A DNA stretch of 64,000 nt from assembly GCF_014695915.1 (NCBI RefSeq), contig NZ_JACJPF010000031.1, positions 1 through 64,000 of the forward strand, given 5' to 3'. The notes beneath the pieces are model-generated. The model saw only the letters and a program-made list of their open reading frames with translations, was not told the DNA's origin and did not search any database. The translations under genes and the position numbers were made by a program. The stretch is from Trichocoleus sp. FACHB-40 (GTDB lineage Bacteria; Cyanobacteriota; Cyanobacteriia; Cyanobacteriales; FACHB-T130). Below are positions 17,398 to 26,592 of this stretch, piece after piece (the stretch's first letter is position 1; the number at the start of each line of letters is the position of its first letter).

Positions 17398-18801
17398 ATG
17401 TCAAACGCTATTTTTAAACAAGCCTTACGCACCCTGAGACAAGAGTCGCATATCCCCTGGGGTTTGAACTCCAGAACTCCCCATCGAGTCAATAGCTGGT
17501 TTAAATGGTTGGCTCCCGGATTGTTGGTAAAACGTTGGTTGGTGATTAGTGCGGGTGGTGTGCTACTAACCACTTTGGGTTTGGCAATTTGGGTGAAGCT
17601 GACGCCGATTTTTTGGTTGATTCAGTTCATTGGGGAGCTACTGGAAACGATTACTACCATCCTTCCTAACTATGTGTCTGGCCCTATTGCGATCGCTTTC
17701 GGCGTGTTTTTGATTTTTTTGGGGCAAACTCGCTCTATGGGAGCGATTACCTCAGTGCTGAAGCCCTCATCAGATGAACAACTGATTGATGTGCTGCTAG
17801 CTCATCGCAAACTGAACCGAGGTCCAAAAATTGTCGCAATTGGCGGCGGTACGGGGCTTTCTACTCTGCTTAGAGGATTGAAGCATTACAGTGCCAACAT
17901 TACCGCTATTGTCACTGTGGCAGATGATGGCGGCTCTAGCGGTCGTCTGCGGCGGGAAATTGGGGTGCTACCTCCTGGGGATATTCGCAACTGTATAGCA
18001 GCTTTGGCAGACCAGGAGAAGTTATTAACAGAACTGTTTCAATACCGCTTTAAGGCTGGGGATGGTTTAGTAGGTCACAGTTTTGGTAACTTGTTCTTAA
18101 CGGCGATGAGCGATATTACTGGGGATTTGGAGAGAGCGATCGCTGCTAGTTCCCAAGTTTTAGCTGTGCGGGGACGGGTGCTACCAGCAACATTGAGTGA
18201 TGTTCGTCTCTGGGCAGAATTAGAAGATGGGCGGCGGATTGAGGGAGAATCAAGCATCACGGAAGCGGGGGGTAAAATTAAGAAAATTGGTTGTATTCCC
18301 AGCAATCCCCCAGCCTTACCCAAAGCTTTACAGGCAATTCATGAAGCTGATTATATTATCATTGGCCCTGGTAGCCTTTATACCAGCGTGATCCCGAATT
18401 TGTTAGTACCGGAAATTGCCGCAGCGATCGCCCAAAAACAAGTTCCGATCATCTACGTCTGTAACATTATGACCCAGCCAGGGGAAACCCAAAGCTACAC
18501 TGTCTCAGACCACATCCGCGCCATTGACGCTGCTTGCGGTCAACAATTATTTAACGCCGTCCTGGTACATAAAAAAGTTCCCTCTGCTCATACTCTGATT
18601 CGATATGCTCAGGAAAGTTCTCATCCGGTTTTTTTAGACAGAGAAGCTGTAGGAGAGTTGGGACGACGAATTGTTCTGGCGAATGTGATGGATGAGGATG
18701 AAGAAACAGGTTATGTAAGGCACGATCCTCAACGTCTAGCTAGGATTTTGCTGAGGTGGTATAGTCGCGCTCAAGGGATAGAGTTAGGAGTTGGAAGTTA
18801 G
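17398..18801 (+). CDS. YvcK/CofD-like protein with N-terminal membrane region
   Basis: A 467-residue protein. Two membrane segments (about 45-66 and 93-110) precede a YvcK-type Rossmann domain: [18 protein letters not shown] at 135-152, [38 protein letters not shown] and [15 protein letters not shown]. YvcK proteins bind UDP-sugars and support cell-wall and carbon balance during gluconeogenic growth; they were once annotated as LPPG:Fo transferases. The membrane part appears in cyanobacterial members. The frame is open back to 17170, but the ATG at 17398 has an AGGA site 7 bases ahead and starts the family N-terminus. tsaE follows 3 bases after the stop. Confidence 0.9.
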   Translation: MSNAIFKQALRTLRQESHIPWGLNSRTPHRVNSWFKWLAPGLLVKRWLVISAGGVLLTTLGLAIWVKLTPIFWLIQFIGELLETITTILPNYVSGPIAIAFGVFLIFLGQTRSMGAITSVLKPSSDEQLIDVLLAHRKLNRGPKIVAIGGGTGLSTLLRGLKHYSANITAIVTVADDGGSSGRLRREIGVLPPGDIRNCIAALADQEKLLTELFQYRFKAGDGLVGHSFGNLFLTAMSDITGDLERAIAASSQVLAVRGRVLPATLSDVRLWAELEDGRRIEGESSITEAGGKIKKIGCIPSNPPALPKALQAIHEADYIIIGPGSLYTSVIPNLLVPEIAAAIAQKQVPIIYVCNIMTQPGETQSYTVSDHIRAIDAACGQQLFNAVLVHKKVPSAHTLIRYAQESSHPVFLDREAVGELGRRIVLANVMDEDEETGYVRHDPQRLARILLRWYSRAQGIELGVGS

Positions 18802-18804
18802 GAA

Positions 18805-19260
18805 TTGCAAGTAATTTCTCTACTAGATGCAACAGCGACGCGATCGCTGGGTGTAAATCTTGGGCGATCGCTAAGTGCTGGGAGTACGATTTTGCTAGAA
18901 GGAGACTTGGGTGCTGGCAAAACTACTCTTGTTCAAGGCATTGGTGAAGGATTGGGCATTATCGATCCAATTGTTAGTCCCACCTTCACCTTAATTAACG
19001 AGTATCGGGAAGGACGCATTCCTCTGTATCACCTTGACTTATACCGCTTAGAACCTACCGAAGTGACAGTGTTAAACTTGGAAACTTATTGGGAAGGCAT
19101 TGAAGTCCCTTTGGGAATTGTCGCCATTGAATGGGCGGAACGTTTGCAGTATAAACCATTAAACTTCTTGAGCATCCACTTAACTTATTCCGCTGATAAC
19201 GGCCGCCAAGCTGAACTTGTCCCAGCAGGTGCATTTAATTTTGGGTCATTAAAGATTTAA
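18805..19260 (+). CDS. tsaE: tRNA threonylcarbamoyladenosine biosynthesis ATPase TsaE
   Basis: A 151-residue ATPase that works with TsaB and TsaD to make the t6A modification of tRNAs reading ANN codons. The P-loop GDLGAGKTT (33-41) and the following VQGIGEGLGI, SPTFTLINEY, HLDLYRLE and IEWAERL motifs are typical. The start is TTG, three bases after the YvcK stop codon, with a GGA just upstream; no ATG exists in the right place. Tight spacing implies co-translation with the upstream gene. Its stop codon lies inside the terminator stem. Confidence 0.93.
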   Translation: MQVISLLDATATRSLGVNLGRSLSAGSTILLEGDLGAGKTTLVQGIGEGLGIIDPIVSPTFTLINEYREGRIPLYHLDLYRLEPTEVTVLNLETYWEGIEVPLGIVAIEWAERLQYKPLNFLSIHLTYSADNGRQAELVPAGAFNFGSLKI

Positions 19261-19319
19261 ACGCTCTAGGTAGCAAAGGTACACGCAAACAACTCTGCCT
19301 ACCTTTGCGTTTAAATCTT
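19252..19319 (+). terminator. Long hairpin after tsaE
   Basis: AAGATTTAAACGC (19252-19264) pairs with GCGTTTAAATCTT (19307-19319), and AGGTAG with CTACCT inside. The outer arm includes the tsaE stop codon. It probably ends the yvcK-tsaE transcript. Confidence 0.65.
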
Positions 19320-19451
19320 ACCCTTTAAAAAGTTACACGGTAGGCATTATGCTCACCATGTCAACTCTTGTTGTATTATTATTTAACTATAATTACAAGA
19401 GCTTGTCAAGCAGTTTTTGCGAAAAAGATTGACTAATTTAAAAGTTAGAAA

Positions 19452-20778
19452 TTAGCAAAAAGATAAAGCTTGACCGCGGACTTCTGTATTAAGTTTTCCT
19501 CGGTCGTAAACAACCTGACCGCCGACAATAGTCACAACAGTCCATCCAGTGAGGTTCCAGCCTTCAAAGGGACTCCAACCACATTTAGTAAGTAAGTCCA
19601 CGCGCAAAACAGGGCGGTAATTGTTCAAATCAACAAGGATTAAATCGGCATCATAACCAGGAGCGATCGCGCTTTTTTTTGGAATATTATAAGCTTGGGC
19701 TACAGCCGCAGACATCCAGTTAGAAACTTGGGCAACACTACAACGTCCCTGCATAGCAGAAGTTAACATCAGCGGTAGAGATGTTTCAACACCTGGCATT
19801 CCCGAAGGAGTATTGGGGTAGACTTGAGCTTTTTCTTCCAAAGTGTGGGGAGCATGATCGGTAGCGATAAAATCAATTACACCATCGAGAAGAGCTTGCC
19901 AGCGAACTTCGTTGTCATGAAGCGATCGCAAAGGCGGATTCATCTGCGCCAGCGTACCAATTTTTTCATAAGCGCTAGTGTTTAGCAGCAAATGTTGCGG
20001 CGTTACTTCCGCAGTCACCCAACTCGGTTTATCCTGACGCAGTAACTGGGCTTCCTCATCTGTGGACATATGCAAAATATGTAACCGTCGCTGGTATTTT
20101 TTAGAAAGATTTAACGATAGTTGAGTAGCATTAAGGGCAGCTTGATTATCCTCAATTTGGGAATGAATTGCCGGATCGTTGATCCCGGCAAATTCCTGAC
20201 GACGTTAATTAATTCGGGCTTAATCTTCAGCGTGAACCGCAATTAAGCGATCGCCTTGTGCAAAAATGGACTCCAGCGCCGTATCCTGATCTACCAACAA
20301 CTGACCGTGCATCGATCCCATAAAAATTTTAATTCCAGCAGTCGGATGCGCCTCTATAAATATCCGGCAAAATTTCCGCCGTTGCCCCAATAAAAAAGCC
20401 ATAATTAACTAAGCACTTTTCTTTCGCCCGCAGCAGCTTGTCATCCAAAGCCGCCTGCGTAGTTGTCAGAGGGCGAGTATTAGGCATCTCCAGAAACGAC
20501 GTTATCCCTCCCTTGGCACAAGCGCAACTCGCAGTAAACAAGTCTTCTTTGTGTTCCAACCCTGGTTCTCGGAAGTGTACCTGCGGATCAATAACTCCCG
20601 GCAACAAAGTCAGACCCGAACCGTCTATTTCTTTACCAGAGTCATCTTTTGGGATTTCTGACGTAACCTGGACAATTTCCCCGCCACGAGTTTCGACATC
20701 CCCAATGAAAAACTCACCATTGGGCAGAAGAATATTAGCGTTGCGGATAAACAGAGAAGAAGCAGAGGAGCATAGCAA
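19452..20778 (-). pseudogene. pyrC: Dihydroorotase pseudogene, one frameshift and two nonsense codons
   Basis: Joined across lesions this would be about 440 residues of a dihydroorotase, the enzyme closing carbamoyl aspartate into dihydroorotate. The first frame (from 20778) has PGVIDPQVHFREPG, then NYGFFIGATAEILPDI. Near 20355 one extra T (coding strand) shifts the frame; the sequence resumes as EAHPTAGIKIFMGS in the second frame. That frame has TAA at 20220-20222 and again at 20205-20207. Between and beyond them the family sequence continues (VHAED, ARIN, RRQEFAG), and I infer that both stops were CAA glutamine codons. The rest is intact to 19452, with RLHILHMST, VTAEVTPQHLLL and IATDHAPHT. 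Decay looks recent. The alternative is assembly or base-call error. Confidence 0.88.
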
Positions 20779-21029
20779 TCGGTGGTTTATGCAATCGTCA
20801 AGTGAGCGCGAAAAGTGTATGCTGTGCTTAGACTTTACCGCAATAAGGCGTTTTTTTTAACTGGGGCCAAGACAATTATGGTAAACACGCCAGCCAAATA
20901 TTTTTAATGATGGCAGGATGTATTTAGGCAAAATTTAGACAAAATATAGGTAGAAACATTGTTTCCCTTGATATAAATCATTAGATGGGTAATCCGTTAT
21001 ATCCCTTTGCTTTGAGTGATTAACCGTTT

Positions 21030-21626
21030 ATGACTGACGTGCAGAATCAAGAACCAGACAGCAAAACCCAACAACAAGTTGAAAATCCCTTTATAGAGGG
21101 AATTAAAACGATTGGGCTTAGCGCCATTTTAGCCTTTGGAATTCGCTCTTTTGTAGCGGAAGCACGCTACATCCCTTCGGGATCGATGCTACCAACGCTA
21201 CAAATCAATGACCGTCTGATTATAGACAAGGTTAGTTACAAGTTTACCTCTCCAGAACGGGGAGACATTGTAGTATTTAATCCCACCGAAGCCTTAGAAA
21301 AGCAAAATTTCCACGATGCCTTCATTAAGCGGGTGATTGGTATACCGGGAGACAAGGTAGAGGTGAAAGGGGGGCGGGTTTATGTCAACGATCAAGCCTT
21401 GCGGGAAAAATATATCGACGAACAGCCTAATTACCGCTATGGCCCAGTGACGGTGCCACCTAACGCTTATTTGGTACTTGGTGATAATCGCAACAACAGC
21501 TACGATAGCCATTACTGGGGTTTTGTCCCCCGCGACAAGATAATTGGTCGGGCGATAGTACGTTTCTGGCCTTTGAATCGCGCCGGAGAAGTGGATCAGT
21601 CTCCAGTTGATTCCTCAGATAAGTGA
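21030..21626 (+). CDS. lepB: Signal peptidase I
   Basis: A 198-residue membrane-anchored protease that removes signal peptides from exported proteins. One membrane helix (about 23-43) follows a cytoplasmic polar N-terminus. The Ser-Lys dyad is clear: S52 in PSGSM and K100 in [25 protein letters not shown] and [10 protein letters not shown] complete the family boxes. The single anchor and short length are usual for cyanobacterial and plastid-type LepB enzymes, which include thylakoid forms. The gene stands alone between two minus-strand dihydroorotase-like loci. Confidence 0.96.
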   Translation: MTDVQNQEPDSKTQQQVENPFIEGIKTIGLSAILAFGIRSFVAEARYIPSGSMLPTLQINDRLIIDKVSYKFTSPERGDIVVFNPTEALEKQNFHDAFIKRVIGIPGDKVEVKGGRVYVNDQALREKYIDEQPNYRYGPVTVPPNAYLVLGDNRNNSYDSHYWGFVPRDKIIGRAIVRFWPLNRAGEVDQSPVDSSDK

Positions 21627-21639
21627 AAGGGCTGATGGC

Positions 21640-21775
21640 TAATGGCAAGAAAAGCCCTGAACTAAAGTTTGGGCTAATAACTAAAGTCATCTAAAGATGA
21701 CTGGGTAAATGTTTCAACCCGTTAAAACGGGTTTAAGTTTTAAGCCTAAAATTTATTTAAGGCTTTTGCCAGTCG
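21640..21775. repeat. Palindromic repeat cluster after lepB, may terminate transcription
   Basis: Two perfect hairpins, AGTCATCT/AGATGACT (about 21685-21702) and AACCCGTT/AACGGGTT (21716-21733), the second followed by TAAGTTTT. Words such as CCCTGAACTAAAGT and AAATTTATT recur in the repeat cluster at 23200-23465, so both belong to one dispersed family. Confidence 0.6.
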
Positions 21776-21797
21776 GATGGCTAATTGTTCATTTATA

Positions 21798-23060
21798 TTA
21801 GCCGGGACTCCAATTTTGGACGACGCGGCCCTGTAACTGTTGACCTAGCCAGGGAGTGTTGAGTGAGAGGGATTTGAGGTTTTGTCTCTCGACTGTCCAA
21901 GTTAGTTGGGGGTCAAATAAAATAATTTCAGCGAGTTGACCAGCTGCGATCGCAGCTGGTTTTTGTTGTAAACACTGGGCGGGACGGGTACTCAAAACCC
22001 GCCACAGTTCCAAAGAACTCCAGTCGCCATTCTCAACCAGGGTGTGCCAAAGTAGCGGCAAAGCTAACTCTAAACCAATCGCGCCCGGTGGTGCTTCAGC
22101 GAAGGCGACGGTTTTTTCTTCGTAAGTATAGGGAGTGTGGTCAATAGCGATCGCATCAAGTACCCCACTCCGCACACCCTCAATTAATGCTGCTTGGTCA
22201 GATGGGTTCCCCAGAGGCGGTTCCAGGCGTAAAGAAGGATCGTAACTCCCCACATCCTCAGCATTTAGCAGCAAGTGCATCCAAGTGGTACTCGCCGTTA
22301 TTGGCAAACCCCGCGCCTTAGCATCCTGAATTAGCTTAACGCTGCGGCCGGTAGAAACGCGCATGATGTGGACTTTCGTGCCAGTGGATTCTACCACTTC
22401 CAACAAAGCAGCCAGAGCAGATGTTTCCGCGATCGCGGGATTTCCTGGCAAACCAAAACGAATTGAAGCCGCACCTTCTCGCATCACCCCATTGGTAGAA
22501 AGATGGCGATCGCAAGCCCACAAAGCCACTGGTTTTCCTAGAGGCTGAAGATATTCCAAAATTCTTCGCAGCAGCGCCAAATTCGATATCGGCTTACCAT
22601 CAGCAAAACCCACCACCCCAGCCGCTGCAAGTTCTGCCAACTCTGTCATTTGCTGGCCTTGCACGCCCAAAGTTAAAGCACCCCAAAATCCAATTTTGGA
22701 TTTTGGATTTCGGATTGTGGATTGTTGAAGATAGGATAAACCAGCTGGGTTGTCCATAGCTGGCAAGGTATCCGGCAAAATTGTCAACCGGGTAAAGCCT
22801 CCAGCCGCCCCTGCGGAAACAAGCGTTACTAAGGTTTCCCGTTCTTCAAACCCAGGTTCACCGGAGTGGCTGTATAAATCCACGAGTCCTGGCCCTAGCA
22901 CCAATCCACGACAATCCCGCACCGATGTTTCTGCGGGATTTGCAGAAATTTCAGTTTCGACTGCTTTTATATAACCATCAGCAATCAAAACGTCGGCAAT
23001 CTGGTCAGTTCCAGAAACAGGATCTATTACCCTTACTTGTTGAAGTAGTTCACTATTCAT
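21798..23060 (-). CDS. Dihydroorotase-like amidohydrolase with degenerate metal site
   Basis: A 420-residue member of the dihydroorotase/hydantoinase family. The fold is recognisable from GLVLGPGLVDLYSHSGEPG (about 52-70), IAIDHTPYTYEEK and AEIILFDP near the end. The metal ligands expected of an active type I dihydroorotase are altered: the HxH motif reads YSH, the HILH-type motif reads HIMR, and the PHH/PQH segment reads WMH. Such degenerate paralogues in other bacteria can be non-catalytic partners of aspartate carbamoyltransferase, which is a possible role here. In-frame insertion of TTTTGGA-type repeats adds IRNPKSKIGF at about residue 116. It lies close to the broken canonical copy at 19452. 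Confidence 0.8.
   Translation of the reverse strand: MNSELLQQVRVIDPVSGTDQIADVLIADGYIKAVETEISANPAETSVRDCRGLVLGPGLVDLYSHSGEPGFEERETLVTLVSAGAAGGFTRLTILPDTLPAMDNPAGLSYLQQSTIRNPKSKIGFWGALTLGVQGQQMTELAELAAAGVVGFADGKPISNLALLRRILEYLQPLGKPVALWACDRHLSTNGVMREGAASIRFGLPGNPAIAETSALAALLEVVESTGTKVHIMRVSTGRSVKLIQDAKARGLPITASTTWMHLLLNAEDVGSYDPSLRLEPPLGNPSDQAALIEGVRSGVLDAIAIDHTPYTYEEKTVAFAEAPPGAIGLELALPLLWHTLVENGDWSSLELWRVLSTRPAQCLQQKPAAIAAGQLAEIILFDPQLTWTVERQNLKSLSLNTPWLGQQLQGRVVQNWSPG
22693..22724 (-). repeat. ATCCAAA heptamer repeats inside the dihydroorotase-like gene
   Basis: Four or five degenerate TTTTGGA/TTTCGGA/TTGTGGA units lie within the coding frame and encode an IRNPKSKIG-like peptide. The same ATCCAAA unit occurs between genes at 57874-57900. 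Confidence 0.75.
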
Positions 23061-23491
23061 ATATAAGTACCGAGGGCTAAGGACTGAGGACGTTGTTAAT
23101 TCTGTTTGTTCTCAGCCCTCAGTCCTGAACTTCTCAGCCGTTTACAAAGCACATCTTGCACCAGTTGCAATAAACCGCCAGAGATTTTTCTGGCTAATAG
23201 CGAAAGTTTTCTTAAGACAAATGGCATTGACTTATGCCCTGAACTAAAGTAACAGGCTCAAAGCTCACAACCCGTTTTAAAGAGTTGAAAGACTTATTCA
23301 GTAAGCTTTAGCTTACTTTAGCTTTAAGCGGGAAATTTATTTCCTGGCTCAATTAAGCGCCATTCCTCTTAAGACGACTTAAGTCTTACCAGATAAAGAT
23401 TTCAGTCTATTTTAATAGACTTTCGCTATTAGCCAGAAAATTTATTTCTAGGCTAGCTTTGAGGCTTATTGAGAATAGTGCAAGATGTTAG
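23061..23491. other. Gene-free interval filled with palindromic repeats
   Basis: Just upstream of the dihydroorotase-like gene, GGACTGAGGAC and its near reverse complement form an inverted repeat (23078-23130). From 23200 to 23465 there is a chain of short palindromes: CTTAAGACGACTTAAG, AGTCTATTTTAATAGACT, GTAAGCTTTAGCTTAC, with AAATTTATTTC-GGC spacers. The words CCCTGAACTAAAGT and CAACCCGTT match the cluster at 21640-21775. No reading frame is convincing. Confidence 0.65.
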
Positions 23492-24841
23492 TTACAACGC
23501 ACCAGCAGCCGTTTTATCCAGAACACCTCCTCCTAAGTGAGTTGTGATATTCATCGCTTGCAGCACTGGCATACCATCTGGGCCTTGGGGATAATCAATT
23601 ACGGTGACTGCCCCATTACCCTGCTTAATGCTCCAGAAATTTTCTGGCTTTAAACCTAAAATGTGACAAAGCAAGACTTTGTTAGTGGCATCGTGAGCCA
23701 CCACTAAACCAGTTTTAGGCTGATCTCCAGAATAAGATGCGATCGCCATTTGCCAAGCGGCTACGCTGCGTTCCCATACCTGCTGCAAATTTTCTCCCTC
23801 TGGCATCTGCACGGTCTGGGGGTAATCTCGCCACTGTTCCAACATACCTGGGTACGTTAGCTCAATTTCTTCCTCAAATTTCCCTTCCCACAGCCCGTGA
23901 CTGATTTCCGCCAAAGGTGGCTGTAGTTCAATCTGGACATGGGGATGATATTTGAGAATAATTTCCGCTGTTTCCTTGGGACGCAGCAGTGGACTACTAA
24001 CAGCAAAGTCGATTTGCACATCTTTGAGAAATTCGGCCGCTTTTCCGGCTTGTTCTCGCCCATTGTCGTTAAGCGGGACATCAATTTGTCCCTGAAAGCG
24101 TTTCTGACGATTCCACTCAGTTTCCCCGTGGCGTACCAGCAACAAACGTAACCCCTTATGTCCCGGACGAAAACTGGGCAGAGTTTCGCCCACATGAGCA
24201 GTCAAATTCATCGACTCTAATTGAGCAGGTTTGTCCCAGCCATCAGCAAAATTTAGTACGCTGATGCCACAGTTCGACTGCTGAATCGAATGGTAACGCT
24301 CAGGGGACATAGCGATCGCATTCGCAATCAAAGCTCTATTGATGCCGTTATGCCCCACCAATAAAATAGTTCCCCCAGCGTGGCGTGGGAGAATTTCCTG
24401 CCAAAACTGTCGCGCTTGCTCGTAAAGAGATAAAACTGGAAAATGTTCCCTCACGCCCTCCGCTTCCTGTATCATCATTCGCAGTTCGTGGGGACGTTCC
24501 TGCCAGCAGCGATAATCTTCGGAAAATTTCTCCTTCACCTCAGAAGAAAGCATTTTCTCCCAAGCAGGCAAATCGATTTCCATCAGCTTATCTGACGCTT
24601 GTAAGGGCGCAGGTGTCGCCAAACAGGATACGATTACCTCTGCTGTCTGTTTTGCTCTTTGTAAGGGACTGGTATAGATTGCATCAAATTTTATGCCACC
24701 TAGAGCAGCACCAAGTTGACCAGCAGTGACACGACCTTTTTCGGTCAAAATTGATTCATCACAGCGGCCCTGAATTCTACGCTCAGTGTTATAGCTGCTC
24801 TGACCATGACGCACGAGAATGACACGAGTATTCAGGGTAAT
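23492..24841 (-). CDS. Tandem histidine phosphatase (phosphoglycerate mutase-like, two domains)
   Basis: A protein of about 449 residues with two histidine phosphatase domains in tandem. Each has the phosphohistidine motif: ILVRHGQSSYN near the start and LLLVRHGETEWN near residue 225. Each also has the later LVGHNG or VVAHDATN histidine. Such proteins hydrolyse phosphate esters; true phosphoglycerate mutase activity is uncertain. The frame is open to an ATG at 25051, but that stretch carries palindromic and STRR-type non-coding repeats. Homology begins at the residues ITLNTRVIL, so a non-ATG start is likely. ATT at 24841 is given; CTG at 24835 sits 8 bases after a perfect GGAGG. Confidence 0.82.
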   Translation of the reverse strand: MTLNTRVILVRHGQSSYNTERRIQGRCDESILTEKGRVTAGQLGAALGGIKFDAIYTSPLQRAKQTAEVIVSCLATPAPLQASDKLMEIDLPAWEKMLSSEVKEKFSEDYRCWQERPHELRMMIQEAEGVREHFPVLSLYEQARQFWQEILPRHAGGTILLVGHNGINRALIANAIAMSPERYHSIQQSNCGISVLNFADGWDKPAQLESMNLTAHVGETLPSFRPGHKGLRLLLVRHGETEWNRQKRFQGQIDVPLNDNGREQAGKAAEFLKDVQIDFAVSSPLLRPKETAEIILKYHPHVQIELQPPLAEISHGLWEGKFEEEIELTYPGMLEQWRDYPQTVQMPEGENLQQVWERSVAAWQMAIASYSGDQPKTGLVVAHDATNKVLLCHILGLKPENFWSIKQGNGAVTVIDYPQGPDGMPVLQAMNITTHLGGGVLDKTAAGAL

Positions 24842-24843
24842 AT

Positions 24844-24848
24844 CCTCC
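24844..24848 (-). promoter_or_regulatory. Shine-Dalgarno GGAGG that argues for a non-ATG start
   Basis: On the minus strand GGAGG is followed by ATATTACC and then CTG, giving 8-base spacing to CTG but only 2 to ATT. No ATG, GTG or TTG lies in frame at a suitable distance. Confidence 0.5.
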
Positions 24849-24860
24849 GCGAATCGATTG

Positions 24861-24910
24861 TAGATTTTAGATTTTAGACACCCCCCTTGATAAGGGGGTA
24901 GGGGGGATCG
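24861..24910. repeat. TAGATTT repeat and CCCCCCTT-type palindrome
   Basis: Two TAGATTT units are followed by CCCCCCTT GATA AAGGGGG and a further GGGGGG run. This type of element is common between genes and supports the view that the upstream extension of the phosphatase frame is not translated. Confidence 0.7.
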
Positions 24911-25077
24911 GATGCAAGGATTTCTCGTTTTTGGGCTGCTGCCTGAGAACGAGTTGAGCAAGGCTGCTGCCTGAATCCGTGAACAAAAAAGGTTCAGGAG
25001 AATTTTAACCTGTTCGGGACACGTCGCTAAGATATTCTCCAGAGGCGACACGATACTAAATGTTTATAGGAGAACGC

Positions 25078-26592
25078 ATGACAATTAAGCGGTTGATTTT
25101 GGGGTTGCTGACAATTTTGGCTATTGTTCAAGTTGCCCTGTCCTTGCAAGGCAGCTGGAGTCAGCCTCAGATTCAAAGTCGTCTGGAATTGTACCAAACG
25201 AATCTGTTGCTGCACGCAACCGAGTGGCAGCCGGAAAATTCCGGTGGCTCAAATTTGACGACCGCCCGTAACGCCATTCTGGGTGACGAACCCTTAAAAG
25301 CTGCCCAAAAGCAGTATCAGGATGCACTTTCGGAGGATAAAAATACTCTCCAAAAGCTCCAAGGGCAACTCAAAAAGCTGCAAGTTGAAGCTGAGACAGC
25401 TCCAAATAAATTGGATCAGCAGCAATTACTTTTGTCAATAGACAAGTTAAAAAAGGTGATTGATGAGCTGTACTTGCGAGTGGGAATCTTACAGGTGCCA
25501 GGAGAAACGGATGCAGCGATCGCAACCTGGAAAGAGACGAGTGAGCGATCGCCCTCTCAAACGGCTAATGTATTAATCGGGCTTTGGAGCAATCCCCCGC
25601 GCCTGTTGCCAGATGCCCAGGAGCAAATTGAACAGCATTTAGACGGTTGGTTCCGCTATCGCGCTTTAAGCAAGCTGTACGAATTACAGGAGCGAACAGA
25701 GGCGCTTTCGACTCTCAAAGCACAAGAACAGGAAATAGCCGAACAAGCAGTTTTTAAATTAGCAATGGTCGCTACGGTGCCGCTTTTCGGGGTAATTGTC
25801 GGCATAGGATTGCTGATTTTTCTGTTAGCTGGACGATTGATTAAGGGAAAAGAATCCCTTCTGGCTCACAATGGCGATGTTAAATGGACAACACCCTGGA
25901 ATGGGGAAACTATCTGGCAAGTGTTTGTTGTCGGCTTTTTCTTTATCGGTCAATTTCTGCTGCCGATCTTTTTCACCTTACTGCCGCTAAACCGAGCCAG
26001 CTTCGATAGTCGGACGCAAGCCTTGTTTGTTCTAGCTACTTACCTATTTTTGGCAATTCCGTGTCTTTTAGTGTTGTATTTCTCCATAAAACCATTTTTT
26101 CCCCTGCCTGAAGGTTGGTTTCGGATTGATTGGCGGGGAAACTGGATTTTGTGGGGATTGGGAGGCTACTTGGTAGCGCTACCGCTGGTGATTATAGTGT
26201 CGCTAATTAACCAAAAACTCTGGCAGGGACAAGGCGGGAGTAATCCGATTCTCCCAATTGCCCTAGAGGGAAGGGATAGCGTAGCACTGACGATATTTTT
26301 CATGACGGCGGCTGTGGCGGCACCCCTATTTGAGGAATTTTTGTTTCGCGGGTTTCTGTTGCCGTCTTTGACTCGTTACTTGCCAGTGTGGGGCGCGATC
26401 GCTGTCTCTAGCTTACTATTTGCTGTTGTTCACCTCCACCTCTCAGAAATCTTGCCTTTGGCGACTTTGGGGTTTGTGCTGGGTATAGTTTACACGCGAT
26501 CGCGCAACCTCCTCGCCCCCATGCTCCTCCACTCTCTCTGGAATAGCGCCACCCTCGTGAGTCTCTTCATCTTAGGCAGTGGCTCTACGTGA
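25078..26592 (+). CDS. CPBP family intramembrane metalloprotease (CAAX/Abi type)
   Basis: A 504-residue membrane protein. A first helix (about 5-25) is followed by a soluble, partly coiled-coil region (about 60-130, rich in K, Q, L). Several membrane helices follow from about 220, and the C-terminal CPBP domain has EEFLFRGFLLP, SSLLFAVVHLHL and the last-helix HSLWNSA. The glutamates and histidines of these motifs form the metalloprotease site. Family members process prenylated or signal peptides; the substrate is unknown. An ATG at 25060 is possible, but AGGAG lies 5 bases before the ATG at 25078. It is divergent from the tandem phosphatase gene. Confidence 0.9.
   Translation: MTIKRLILGLLTILAIVQVALSLQGSWSQPQIQSRLELYQTNLLLHATEWQPENSGGSNLTTARNAILGDEPLKAAQKQYQDALSEDKNTLQKLQGQLKKLQVEAETAPNKLDQQQLLLSIDKLKKVIDELYLRVGILQVPGETDAAIATWKETSERSPSQTANVLIGLWSNPPRLLPDAQEQIEQHLDGWFRYRALSKLYELQERTEALSTLKAQEQEIAEQAVFKLAMVATVPLFGVIVGIGLLIFLLAGRLIKGKESLLAHNGDVKWTTPWNGETIWQVFVVGFFFIGQFLLPIFFTLLPLNRASFDSRTQALFVLATYLFLAIPCLLVLYFSIKPFFPLPEGWFRIDWRGNWILWGLGGYLVALPLVIIVSLINQKLWQGQGGSNPILPIALEGRDSVALTIFFMTAAVAAPLFEEFLFRGFLLPSLTRYLPVWGAIAVSSLLFAVVHLHLSEILPLATLGFVLGIVYTRSRNLLAPMLLHSLWNSATLVSLFILGSGST

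Noticed and set aside
24842-25051. N-terminal extension of the tandem phosphatase from ATG 25051
   Set aside because: The stretch contains CCCCCCTT-type palindromes and TAGATTT repeats, and family homology starts only after it.
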